DNA from: Microbacterium sp. A20
GTDB taxonomy: Bacteria; Actinomycetota; Actinomycetes; Actinomycetales; Microbacteriaceae
Assembly (NCBI RefSeq): GCF_004794515.1
Contig: NZ_SSDF01000039.1
Coordinates: 1-45,274 of the forward strand
Length of the DNA: 45,274 bases
Direction: 5' to 3'
In this document: one piece after another, positions 16,388 through 23,409 of the stretch
Position numbering within the stretch: position 1 is the stretch's first letter
Layout: every line of letters starts with the position of its first letter
The notes under the pieces: model-generated
What the model saw: the letters and a program-made list of their open reading frames with translations, nothing else
Databases searched by the model: none
What the model was told of the DNA's origin: nothing
Translations under genes and position numbers: made by a program

Positions 16388-17512
16388 TCAGGACTGGGCG
16401 GACCGCAGGGTCCAGGCCGGCCACCAACCGTCGGGGAGACGCGCGAGGAGGTCTGCGGCATCGTCGAGCTGCGCCGCCGAAAGCGAGGGGTCGGGTTCGC
16501 CGCCGCCTGAGCGTCCGCCACCACTCGGAGTGCGCAGCTCGGTGTGCAGCCAGCGCCGCTGCCCGACGGGGAAGACCTCCCGCAGGCCGCCGGCGGCGAT
16601 CGCGAGCAGGGTCTCCTCGAGGTGGTCGGCCACGGACTCGGCGGTCTCGTCGCACGCGTCGCAGGTGCAGCCGGGCACGATCTCCCGGGTCAGGGCTCCG
16701 GCCTCGAGGCGGAGGGATTCGGCCGGCCCGGTGAGGATGACCGTGGCCCCTGTCGTCGGGCGCAGGTGCCAGACGCGTTCTCCCGACTCGTCGGTCCGTC
16801 GATCGACGTCGACCTCGTACCAGGTCGCGAGGTGGTCGACCAGCGCGTCGACGACGGACACCACCGGGGCGAACCGCTCCGGATGGGAGACCCGCGAGTA
16901 GGCGTCTTCCGGCGGCGAATCGTCGCCCCAGCGGGACCCGTACTCGATCACCCGGCCGGACTCGTCGACGAACTCCGGGATCGCGAGCGCCGGACGCGTG
17001 AACGGCACCGGGGCGACGACGAAGTCGATGTCGACCTCGTCGCGCGAGAGAGCTGCGAGCTCCTCCGCGTCGCGGTCGGCCTGCGGCCAGGAGGCGAGCA
17101 TCTCCAGGAACGCCTCGCGCTGCTCCGGGTGCTCCACGATCCCCCGCAGCAGACCGGCGACCGGAACCGACATGGTCGAGGTGCCCACCTCCGGCTCGCT
17201 CATGAAGCGCCACCCCGCCGCCGGATGCACCACGGCGATCGCATTCCCCAGGAACCGCGCCGTCGCCTCCGCCGTCTCGGGAGCATCGAGGAGCGCGGGA
17301 TGCGCCCCCACGAAGTCCCACAGCGCGCTGAAGTCGGCGGCGAGGGCGGCGGGTTCCGCGCCGGCGACGCGCGCGAAGTCCTCGAAGGGCTCGAAGCCCT
17401 CCACGAACCGCGGGGCCGCGGCCGGCTCGACGCTCGGCCAGATCAGCATGGCGGAGGTCGTGGCGTCCGGCATCGGCGCGAGCGCGCCGGGGAAGATGTT
17501 CGACGTTGGCAT
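16388..17512 (-). CDS. Uncharacterised actinobacterial protein with a CxCDxCD motif
   Basis: A protein of 374 residues. I do not recognise a function; it may be the family labelled DUF6226, recalled and unchecked. It has no signal peptide and no membrane helix. The most striking part is PGCTCDACDETAES (about residue 285), a compact Cys/Asp cluster that could bind a metal. The rest is acidic, with a Trp/Phe-rich N-terminal half. The start ATG at 17512 lies six bases after the pirin stop, so it is probably the last gene of a minus-strand operon with pirin and the acetyltransferase. The frame is open upstream but that part overlaps pirin. Confidence 0.75.
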   Translation of the reverse strand: MPTSNIFPGALAPMPDATTSAMLIWPSVEPAAAPRFVEGFEPFEDFARVAGAEPAALAADFSALWDFVGAHPALLDAPETAEATARFLGNAIAVVHPAAGWRFMSEPEVGTSTMSVPVAGLLRGIVEHPEQREAFLEMLASWPQADRDAEELAALSRDEVDIDFVVAPVPFTRPALAIPEFVDESGRVIEYGSRWGDDSPPEDAYSRVSHPERFAPVVSVVDALVDHLATWYEVDVDRRTDESGERVWHLRPTTGATVILTGPAESLRLEAGALTREIVPGCTCDACDETAESVADHLEETLLAIAAGGLREVFPVGQRRWLHTELRTPSGGGRSGGGEPDPSLSAAQLDDAADLLARLPDGWWPAWTLRSAQS

Positions 17513-17517
17513 CGGGC

Positions 17518-18453
17518 TCAGAGCTTCCGGCTCCGTGGCATGAGCCGCACGTCGGGGAGCGGCGGGGCCGGGATTCGCACATCGTGTCCCTCGACGGCGC
17601 CGAAGCGGGGGGATGCCGCGCCGGTCGCCGACTCCGCCTCCCACTCCTCCCGCGCCGCGAGGATCTCGTCGTGCGTTCGTCCGGCGAAGTTCCACCACAT
17701 CACGATGTCGTCCTCGAAGGGCTCGCCGCCGAGCAGGAACAGCAGGGCGCCCTCGACGCTCGACACCTCGACCGCCTCGCGGGAATCGCCGAGATAGAGG
17801 AGCCCGTTGCGGTCGAGCGGATGCTCTGCGACCACGGCATCGCCCTCGACGAGCATGAGCGCGTGCTCCCAGTCCGCGCGCAGCGGCAGGCGCACCCGCG
17901 ACCCGGGCGCGAGCACGATCTCCGCTCCGACGATCGGGGTGTGCACCGTGGCGGGGGAGCGCACGCCGGCGAACTCGCCGAGCACGACCGTGGCCTCGGC
18001 ATCCGCTCCATCGTCAGCCGGGAGTGCGACGGAGGGCAGCTCGGTGTGCCGTTCGAACCCGGCCGCACCGTGGCGGGCGGAATCGGGGAGCACGACCCAG
18101 AACTGCAGGGCGTCGAGGGGCACCGGTCCGTCGCCGATCGAGTACTCGGAGTGCGAGATACCGTTGCCGGCCGTCATCAGGTTGAGCTGACCGCGGCGCA
18201 GGTCGGCGTCGCTGCCGAGCGAGTCGCGGTGGCGGATCTCACCGACCAGCGGCCAGGTCACCGTCTGCAGTCCGATGTGCGGATGCGGCTCGACCCGCAT
18301 CTTCGTGTCGGCGGGCCCGAACCGGTCGAGGAAGCACCAGGCTCCGATCGTCGGCAGGTTGCGGTGCGGCAGTGCCCGCAGCACGTTCATGCCGCGCACT
18401 CCGCCGAGCGGCACCTCGCGCGGCTCGAGGATGAGGCGGCGCTGTCCGATCAT
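17518..18453 (-). CDS. Pirin family protein
   Basis: A protein of 311 residues with the bicupin pirin fold. The N-terminal cupin carries the metal-ligand signature VEPHPHIGLQTVTW (HPHxG, about residue 57), DLRRGQLNLMTAGNGISHSE and a Pirin C-terminal domain (about 180-280). Some pirins are quercetin dioxygenases and others are redox or transcription cofactors, so the role here is open. Its ATG overlaps the stop of the acetyltransferase gene (18450-18453). All metal-binding histidines appear present. Confidence 0.9.
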   Translation of the reverse strand: MIGQRRLILEPREVPLGGVRGMNVLRALPHRNLPTIGAWCFLDRFGPADTKMRVEPHPHIGLQTVTWPLVGEIRHRDSLGSDADLRRGQLNLMTAGNGISHSEYSIGDGPVPLDALQFWVVLPDSARHGAAGFERHTELPSVALPADDGADAEATVVLGEFAGVRSPATVHTPIVGAEIVLAPGSRVRLPLRADWEHALMLVEGDAVVAEHPLDRNGLLYLGDSREAVEVSSVEGALLFLLGGEPFEDDIVMWWNFAGRTHDEILAAREEWEAESATGAASPRFGAVEGHDVRIPAPPLPDVRLMPRSRKL

Positions 18454-18794
18454 TCGGCTCGGCCCGTCGGGTCCTCACCTGCGGATCCGACGGGTCCGGA
18501 GGGAGACTTCGGCCAGCGGATCTCCGCGCCCGGGACCTCGTGCGTCTCGAGGTACTTGGCGATGTAGGGGCACAGCGGGACGATCGCCTCACCGCGCTCC
18601 GTGGCATCCGCCAGCGCGGCCGCCGCGAGCTTTCCCGCCAGTCCGTGTCCCTGGAACGCCGGGTCGACCTCGGTGTGGAGGAAGCGGATGGTCCCGGGGC
18701 GCAGGTCGAACACCGCGAAGCCCGCGAGCACGTCGTCGGAGCGGATCTCGTAGCGCGACTCTTCGTCGTCGCGCGTCACGGTGATGTCGGCCAT
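18450..18794 (-). CDS. Small GNAT acetyltransferase (YidJ/G-NAT_CBG type)
   Basis: A protein of 114 residues from the ATG at 18794, six bases after GAAGGAG; the frame is open ten codons further upstream without a ribosome site. The acetyl-CoA loop is DPAFQGHGLAGKLA (about residues 44-57), and the C-terminal LCPYIAKYLETH block is typical of the short PF14542-type N-acetyltransferases. The substrate is unknown. It is the first gene of the unit acetyltransferase-pirin-unknown. Confidence 0.88.
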   Translation of the reverse strand: MADITVTRDDEESRYEIRSDDVLAGFAVFDLRPGTIRFLHTEVDPAFQGHGLAGKLAAAALADATERGEAIVPLCPYIAKYLETHEVPGAEIRWPKSPSGPVGSAGEDPTGRAE

Positions 18795-18854
18795 AGGCTG
18801 CTCCTTCGAACGGGGTGCCTCCAACCTACGCCCGCCCGTCGGGGGTGGGGGTGG

Positions 18855-20297
18855 TCAGCCGACCTTCTCCATCACGGAGGTTCCGTGCGCATCCTCCCGG
18901 CTCTTCTTGGGGAACAGGAAGGTCAGCGCCAGGAAGGCGACGAGCATGATCGCGGGGACGATCAAGGTCTGCTGATAAGCCTGCGCCGCCGTGCCCGACC
19001 CTGCGGCCTCGAAGAACACCGAGGCGAAGATCGCGACGCCGACCGCGCTCGCGATGGCCTGCACGGCCGTGAGCACGCCGGAGGCCGAACCGATCTCGTC
19101 ATCCTTCACCGCCGCAAGGATCGTGCTGAACAGTGCGGCGATGATCGCACCTCCACCGACCCCGAAGAGGGCGATGCCGGGGGCGATGGTCCAGATGCTG
19201 AAGTCGCCCGGCTGCTGCAGCTCGAACCACAGCAGCCCAGCGCCCAGCAGCTGGGTCACCGCGCCGAGTTGGAGCACGGATCGGCCGATCTTCTCCGCGA
19301 GCCACGCGCCGCTGATCGCACCGCCGACCGCGGAGCCGAGCGCGAGCGGAAGGTTGCCCAACCCCGCCTCACCCGCACTGAAGCCGTTGCCGACCTGCAG
19401 GAACAGCGTCAGCACCAGCTGGGTACCGGTCAGGCTGCTGAAGAACAGGGCGATGCCCACCAGTCCGAATGTGTAGGCGCGGCGGGTGAACATGGTCGCC
19501 GTGACGAGCGGGACTCCGCCGCGGGCGAGCAGCTGTCGCTGCTGCCAGCCGAAGATGACGAAGCCGGCCAGACCCGCGGCCACGCACGCCCACGCCCACA
19601 CCGGCCAGTCCAGCTCGGGGCCGAAGGTGAGACCGAGCACGAGAATGCCGGAGGACGCGACGATGACGGCCGCGCCGAGCATGTCGATTCGGACGGCACG
19701 ATCTCCGGATCGTCGCGGCAGGATGCGCCACGCCACGATCAGTGCGATGACGCCGATGGGGATGTTCACGAGGAAGACCGATCGCCATCCGAGACCGAGG
19801 ATGTCGGCCTCGATCAGCCCGCCGCCGATGATGGGGCCCAGGATGCCTCCGAGGCCCAGCGCCGGACCGAAGATGCCGAACGCGACGGCGAGCTCAGTGC
19901 CGGAGAGGTTCTCGCGCAGCAGACCGAGGCCCTGGGGGAGCAGCAGGGCTCCGGCCGCGCCCTGGATCAGGCGGAACGCGATCAGCAGCTCGGCGGTCGG
20001 GGCGAGTGAGCAGAGCAGCGAGGCGACGGTGAACGCTGCCAGCCCCACGAGGAACATTCGACGACGTCCGTAGCGGTCACCGAGGCGACCGCCGAGGATC
20101 AGTCCGGCTCCCAGTGCGAGCGCATAGCCGCCGATGACCCATTGCAGCCCCAGGGCATTCGTCCCCAGGGAGGACTCCAGCGAGGGACCGGCGACGTTGA
20201 CGATCGTCGCGTCGAGCATGTCCATGATCTCGGCGGCGAGCATCACCCCGAGGATCGCCCAGCGCCAGCGATACGGAGTTTCGGTGGCCTTGTTCAT
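18855..20297 (-). CDS. MFS multidrug exporter, DHA2 family (EmrB/QacA-like, 14 helices)
   Basis: A protein of 480 residues with about 14 membrane helices. DHA2 motifs are clear: motif D1 in helix 1 (LDATIVNVAGPSL), motif A (GGRLGDRYGRRRMFLVG) between helices 2 and 3, and antiporter motif C-like GPALGLGGILGPIIGG. It is expected to expel drugs or dyes in exchange for protons. It is divergent from a MarR-type regulator with 50 bases between starts. That gap holds an AT-rich palindrome, so repression by the MarR protein and induction by a substrate is likely. Confidence 0.92.
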   Translation of the reverse strand: MNKATETPYRWRWAILGVMLAAEIMDMLDATIVNVAGPSLESSLGTNALGLQWVIGGYALALGAGLILGGRLGDRYGRRRMFLVGLAAFTVASLLCSLAPTAELLIAFRLIQGAAGALLLPQGLGLLRENLSGTELAVAFGIFGPALGLGGILGPIIGGGLIEADILGLGWRSVFLVNIPIGVIALIVAWRILPRRSGDRAVRIDMLGAAVIVASSGILVLGLTFGPELDWPVWAWACVAAGLAGFVIFGWQQRQLLARGGVPLVTATMFTRRAYTFGLVGIALFFSSLTGTQLVLTLFLQVGNGFSAGEAGLGNLPLALGSAVGGAISGAWLAEKIGRSVLQLGAVTQLLGAGLLWFELQQPGDFSIWTIAPGIALFGVGGGAIIAALFSTILAAVKDDEIGSASGVLTAVQAIASAVGVAIFASVFFEAAGSGTAAQAYQQTLIVPAIMLVAFLALTFLFPKKSREDAHGTSVMEKVG

Positions 20298-20310
20298 TTC
20301 ATCTCAATTC

Positions 20311-20325
20311 TTGATTATCAATCAA
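20311..20325. promoter_or_regulatory. Palindromic operator between MFS and marR genes
   Basis: TTGATT-ATC-AATCAA is a 15-bp inverted repeat in a strikingly AT-rich divergent intergenic region. It contains a minus-strand GATAAT (-10 for the exporter) and a plus-strand TTGATT (possible -35 for marR with TAAGAA 17 bases on). A bound MarR dimer would shut both promoters. Confidence 0.65.
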
Positions 20326-20347
20326 ATTAGCAATAAGAAGTATTACC

Positions 20348-20866
20348 ATGGAACGCATGGATGTCAAACGGCCCGAGCGGGCGCCGGAGGCGGGTTCGGC
20401 GTACGATCCGTCACGTCGGCACGACGCTGGCGAGATTCACGAAAGCGACATCCGCACCCGCGTGCAGCAGCTCACGATGAGGCAGCAACGCTTCGAGCGA
20501 TCGATCGCGAAGCAGCTCGAACTCGATGCGCCGGGCCTAGAGGTGCTCGACCATCTCATCTCGCGTGGCCCCACGACTCCGACCGAGCTGGCTCATCGCG
20601 TCGAGATCTCGACCGCCGCCATGACCCTTGTCCTCAACAGGCTCGAGGACCGGGGGCACGTGCGTCGGGACCGGCATCCCTCCGACGGGCGCAAGCTCAT
20701 CGTGACGGCGTCGGAGGATGCCGCAGCCGATGCCGAGCGCCTGATCGAACCGCTCATCGGCGAGGTCGAAGCGCAGATCGCCGCCATGAGCGACGAGGAA
20801 CGAGCGACGGTGGCGAAGTTCCTCGACGACCTCATCCGCGCCTACGACCGGTCGACCGCGGGCTGA
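20348..20866 (+). CDS. MarR family transcriptional regulator
   Basis: A protein of 172 residues with a MarR winged helix. Helix-turn-helix TPTELAHRVEISTAAMTLVLNRLEDRG (about residues 77-103) is followed by the wing VRRDRHPSDGRK (Asp-Gly-Arg wing tip). The N-terminal 30 residues are a polar extension. The start is ATG 20348; ATG 20357 in the same frame is possible. It should bind the palindrome at 20311-20325, repress itself and the divergent exporter, and release on ligand binding. Confidence 0.9.
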   Translation: MERMDVKRPERAPEAGSAYDPSRRHDAGEIHESDIRTRVQQLTMRQQRFERSIAKQLELDAPGLEVLDHLISRGPTTPTELAHRVEISTAAMTLVLNRLEDRGHVRRDRHPSDGRKLIVTASEDAAADAERLIEPLIGEVEAQIAAMSDEERATVAKFLDDLIRAYDRSTAG

Positions 20867-20913
20867 ACCTCGTCGGCTGTGGATGACGCGCCGCCCGCGT
20901 CGGCGGGGGTCGT

Positions 20914-20919
20914 TACGCT
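20914..20919 (+). promoter_or_regulatory. -10 element of recQ, probably leaderless
   Basis: TACGCT ends six bases before the recQ ATG. A start point about seven bases downstream would fall on the ATG itself, which gives a leaderless transcript. GGAGGG directly abuts the ATG and is too close to act as a normal ribosome site. Confidence 0.45.
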
Positions 20920-20925
20920 GGAGGG

Positions 20926-22974
20926 ATGCCGCAGACTCCCCGTGACCCGTACGCGGATCTGCCGTACGCCGACGAGCCCTACGACGACGGCTGGGAGTCG
21001 TCCGCACCGCCCGAGCCCATGGACTGGGAGCCGCAGGGCGCGGGCTACGAGCCGCCGCTCGACTGGGGGCAGGGGCCGGTCACTCCCGTGGCGCCTTCTT
21101 CATCCGCCGGCCGTGCGCCCGCCGTGCGCCGAGCCACCCCGAGCCGCTATCCGACCGCACGCGAGGCGCTGCACACCGTCTTCGGGTACGACGAGTTCCG
21201 CGGAGACCAAGCCGACATCGTCGAGCAGGTCATCGCCGGGGGAGACGCCGTCGTGCTGATGCCGACCGGTGGCGGAAAGAGCATCACGTACCAGGTGCCG
21301 GCGCTCGTGCGAGAGGGCACGGGGCTCGTCATCAGCCCGCTCATCGCGCTCATGCACGACCAGGTCGACGCGCTGCGTGCGAACGGCGTCAACGCCGCGT
21401 ACCTCAACTCGACCCAGGCGATCGACGAGCGCCGCGAGGTCGAACGGGCCTACGTCGCCGGCGAGCTCGACCTCATCTACGTCGCCCCCGAACGTCTGTC
21501 GAATGCGCAGACCACGGCCCTGCTGCAGCGCGGAACGCTCAGCGTCATCGCGATCGACGAGGCGCACTGCGTGTCGCAGTGGGGTCACGATTTCCGCCCC
21601 GACTACCTGGCGCTCGGCGACCTGGGCGAGCGGTTCCCGGGGGTGCCGCGCATGGCGCTCACGGCCACCGCGACGGCCGCGACGCACAAGGAGATCACCG
21701 AGCGGCTGCACCTCGAGGGGGCTGCGCACTTCGTCGCGAGCTTCGACCGCCCGAACATCCAGTACCGCATCGTGCCGAAGGTCGATCCGCGCAAGCAGCT
21801 GGTCGCCTTCATCAAGTCGCAGACGCCGGCGAGCGACGACGGCACCCAGCCCGCGGGCATCGTGTACGCGCTCAGCCGCAAGTCGGTCGAGCAGACGGCA
21901 ACCTACCTCGCCGCTCAGGGGCTCGACGCGCTGCCGTATCACGCGGGCCTTCCCGCCGAGGTGCGGGCGGCCAACCAGGCGCGCTTCCTCCGGGAAGACG
22001 GCGTGGTCATGGTCGCGACGATCGCGTTCGGCATGGGCATCGACAAGCCCGACGTGCGCTTCGTCGCTCACATCGACCTGCCGAAATCGGTCGAGGGGTA
22101 CTACCAGGAGACGGGTCGTGCCGGCCGCGACGGCGAGCCGTCGGTGGCGTGGATGGCGTACGGACTCGGCGACGTGGTGCAGCAGCGCCGGCTCATCGAC
22201 CAGAGCCCCGGCGACCGCACGTTCAAGATGCGGATGGGGCAGCACCTCGACGCGATGCTCGCCCTGTGCGAGACGGTCGAGTGCCGCCGGCAGAACCTGC
22301 TCGGGTACTTCGGCCAGGAGTCTCAGCCCTGCGGCAACTGCGACACCTGCCTCGACGACACCGAGACGTTCGACGGCCTCGTCCCGGCGCAGAAGCTGCT
22401 CTCGACGATCGTGCGGCTCAAGCGCGAGCGCAACCAGGCGTTCGGCGCGGGGCACCTGATCGACATCCTGCGGGGAGCCTCGACCGAGCGCATCCGCCAG
22501 CAGGGGCACGACAAGCTCGCGACGTACAGCATCGGCAACGACCTCTCCGACCAGGACTGGCGCAGCGTCGTGCGGCAGCTCCTCGCCCGCGGCATCCTCG
22601 TGGCTCAGGGCGATTACGGCACCCTCGCTCCCGGTGAACAGGCGGCCGGCGTGCTGCGCGGCGAGACCGCGGTGCCGCTGCGCAAGGACACGATCGGGCG
22701 CCCGACCTCGTCGTCGCGGGCGCGCAAGGCGAGCGCCGCCGACGCGCTGGATGCCGGTGACCGCGGGCTGTTCGAGGCGCTGCGCGCCTGGCGGGCCGAG
22801 ACCGCTCGTGAGCAGGGGGTGCCGGCGTACATCGTGTTCGGAGACGCCACGCTCCGCGCCCTCGCCGAGCATCGTCCGGCTTCCCTCGCCGACCTCGACG
22901 GCATCACCGGCATCGGTGCGAAGAAGCGCGAGGCCTACGGCGAAGGCGTGCTGGCCGTCATCGCCGCCGCCTGA
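20926..22974 (+). CDS. recQ: ATP-dependent DNA helicase RecQ
   Basis: A protein of 682 residues with the full RecQ plan: DEAD-like helicase with Walker A MPTGGGKS (Lys118) and DEAH box (211-214, IDEAHCVSQWGHDFRPDY); a helicase C domain with GRAGRDG; the RecQ zinc site (CRRQNLLGYFGQ then CGNCDTC); a winged helix; and a C-terminal HRDC domain (about 605-682). It unwinds recombination and stalled-fork intermediates. An N-terminal extension of about 70 residues is rich in Tyr, Asp, Pro and Trp and absent from E. coli RecQ; it is likely disordered and may bind partners. Single gene with its own promoter. Confidence 0.96.
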   Translation: MPQTPRDPYADLPYADEPYDDGWESSAPPEPMDWEPQGAGYEPPLDWGQGPVTPVAPSSSAGRAPAVRRATPSRYPTAREALHTVFGYDEFRGDQADIVEQVIAGGDAVVLMPTGGGKSITYQVPALVREGTGLVISPLIALMHDQVDALRANGVNAAYLNSTQAIDERREVERAYVAGELDLIYVAPERLSNAQTTALLQRGTLSVIAIDEAHCVSQWGHDFRPDYLALGDLGERFPGVPRMALTATATAATHKEITERLHLEGAAHFVASFDRPNIQYRIVPKVDPRKQLVAFIKSQTPASDDGTQPAGIVYALSRKSVEQTATYLAAQGLDALPYHAGLPAEVRAANQARFLREDGVVMVATIAFGMGIDKPDVRFVAHIDLPKSVEGYYQETGRAGRDGEPSVAWMAYGLGDVVQQRRLIDQSPGDRTFKMRMGQHLDAMLALCETVECRRQNLLGYFGQESQPCGNCDTCLDDTETFDGLVPAQKLLSTIVRLKRERNQAFGAGHLIDILRGASTERIRQQGHDKLATYSIGNDLSDQDWRSVVRQLLARGILVAQGDYGTLAPGEQAAGVLRGETAVPLRKDTIGRPTSSSRARKASAADALDAGDRGLFEALRAWRAETAREQGVPAYIVFGDATLRALAEHRPASLADLDGITGIGAKKREAYGEGVLAVIAAA

Positions 22975-23060
22975 CCGTCGCGGCACATTCGCGTCGGCAC
23001 AAGGTATGCGGTCGGGAGAGCGGCAAGGACACCGAAGTTCACTGGGTACACAAGAGTTGA

Positions 23061-23264
23061 CAGGACCTCGACTTCCTGAGGGCGATGGCCGAAGACGATG
23101 TCCCCGCGACCGCGGCAGACATCGGTCGTCGTCTCGGTGACAAGAAGAACACGGTCGGTAACTACCGCGCGCGGCTCATCGCTGCAGGCCTGGTCCAACC
23201 GGCGGGCCACGGTCGCGTCGACTTCGCGATCCCCGGCTTGCGGGAACATCTCCGCGCTCGTTGA
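23061..23264 (+). pseudogene. Remnant of an AAA-type ATP-binding protein: C-terminal winged helix only
   Basis: A frame beginning after an in-frame TGA at 23058-23060 gives 67 residues, with DFLRAMAEDDVP, ATAADIGRRLGDKKNTVGNYR, LIAAGLVQPAG and HGRVDFAIPGLREHL, ending at TGA 23262-23264. This is the typical C-terminal winged helix of actinobacterial archaeal-type ATP-binding proteins (DEDGP-S-DIA-LG-K...LI-KGL-Y...GKV-FTVPG pattern). The ATPase part is missing. ATG 23085 could start a 59-residue peptide, but a relic is more likely. Together with 23265-23409 this fills the only intergenic stretch over 300 bases. Confidence 0.65.
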
Positions 23265-23268
23265 GCCT

Positions 23269-23299
23269 TTGTCGCGGTCGCCCTGTCGCGAGGCGACAA
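23269..23299. repeat. TTGTCGC inverted repeat upstream of the acyl-CoA oxidase gene
   Basis: TTGTCGC (23269-23275) and GCGACAA (23293-23299) form a 7-bp inverted repeat. A third copy, TTGTCGC, lies at 23361-23367, just before a -10-like TACCAT (23373-23378). The hairpin could end the relic gene, or the three copies could be sites for a regulator of the downstream gene. Confidence 0.4.
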
Positions 23300-23372
23300 C
23301 GGAACGATGGGATATCCCCGCACGCCGTTGGAGGATGCTCACAGCGCACTTCGTCCGGCTTTGTCGCAGACC

Positions 23373-23378
23373 TACCAT
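23373..23378 (+). promoter_or_regulatory. Possible -10 element of the acyl-CoA oxidase gene
   Basis: TACCAT fits TAnnAT and would give a leader of about 25 bases that contains GGAGGA (23399-23404). No convincing -35 is visible. The TTGTCGC copy at 23361-23367 lies in the promoter spacer. Confidence 0.4.
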
Positions 23379-23409
23379 GGGGGCACCCCTACTTTCCTGG
23401 AGGAATGCC

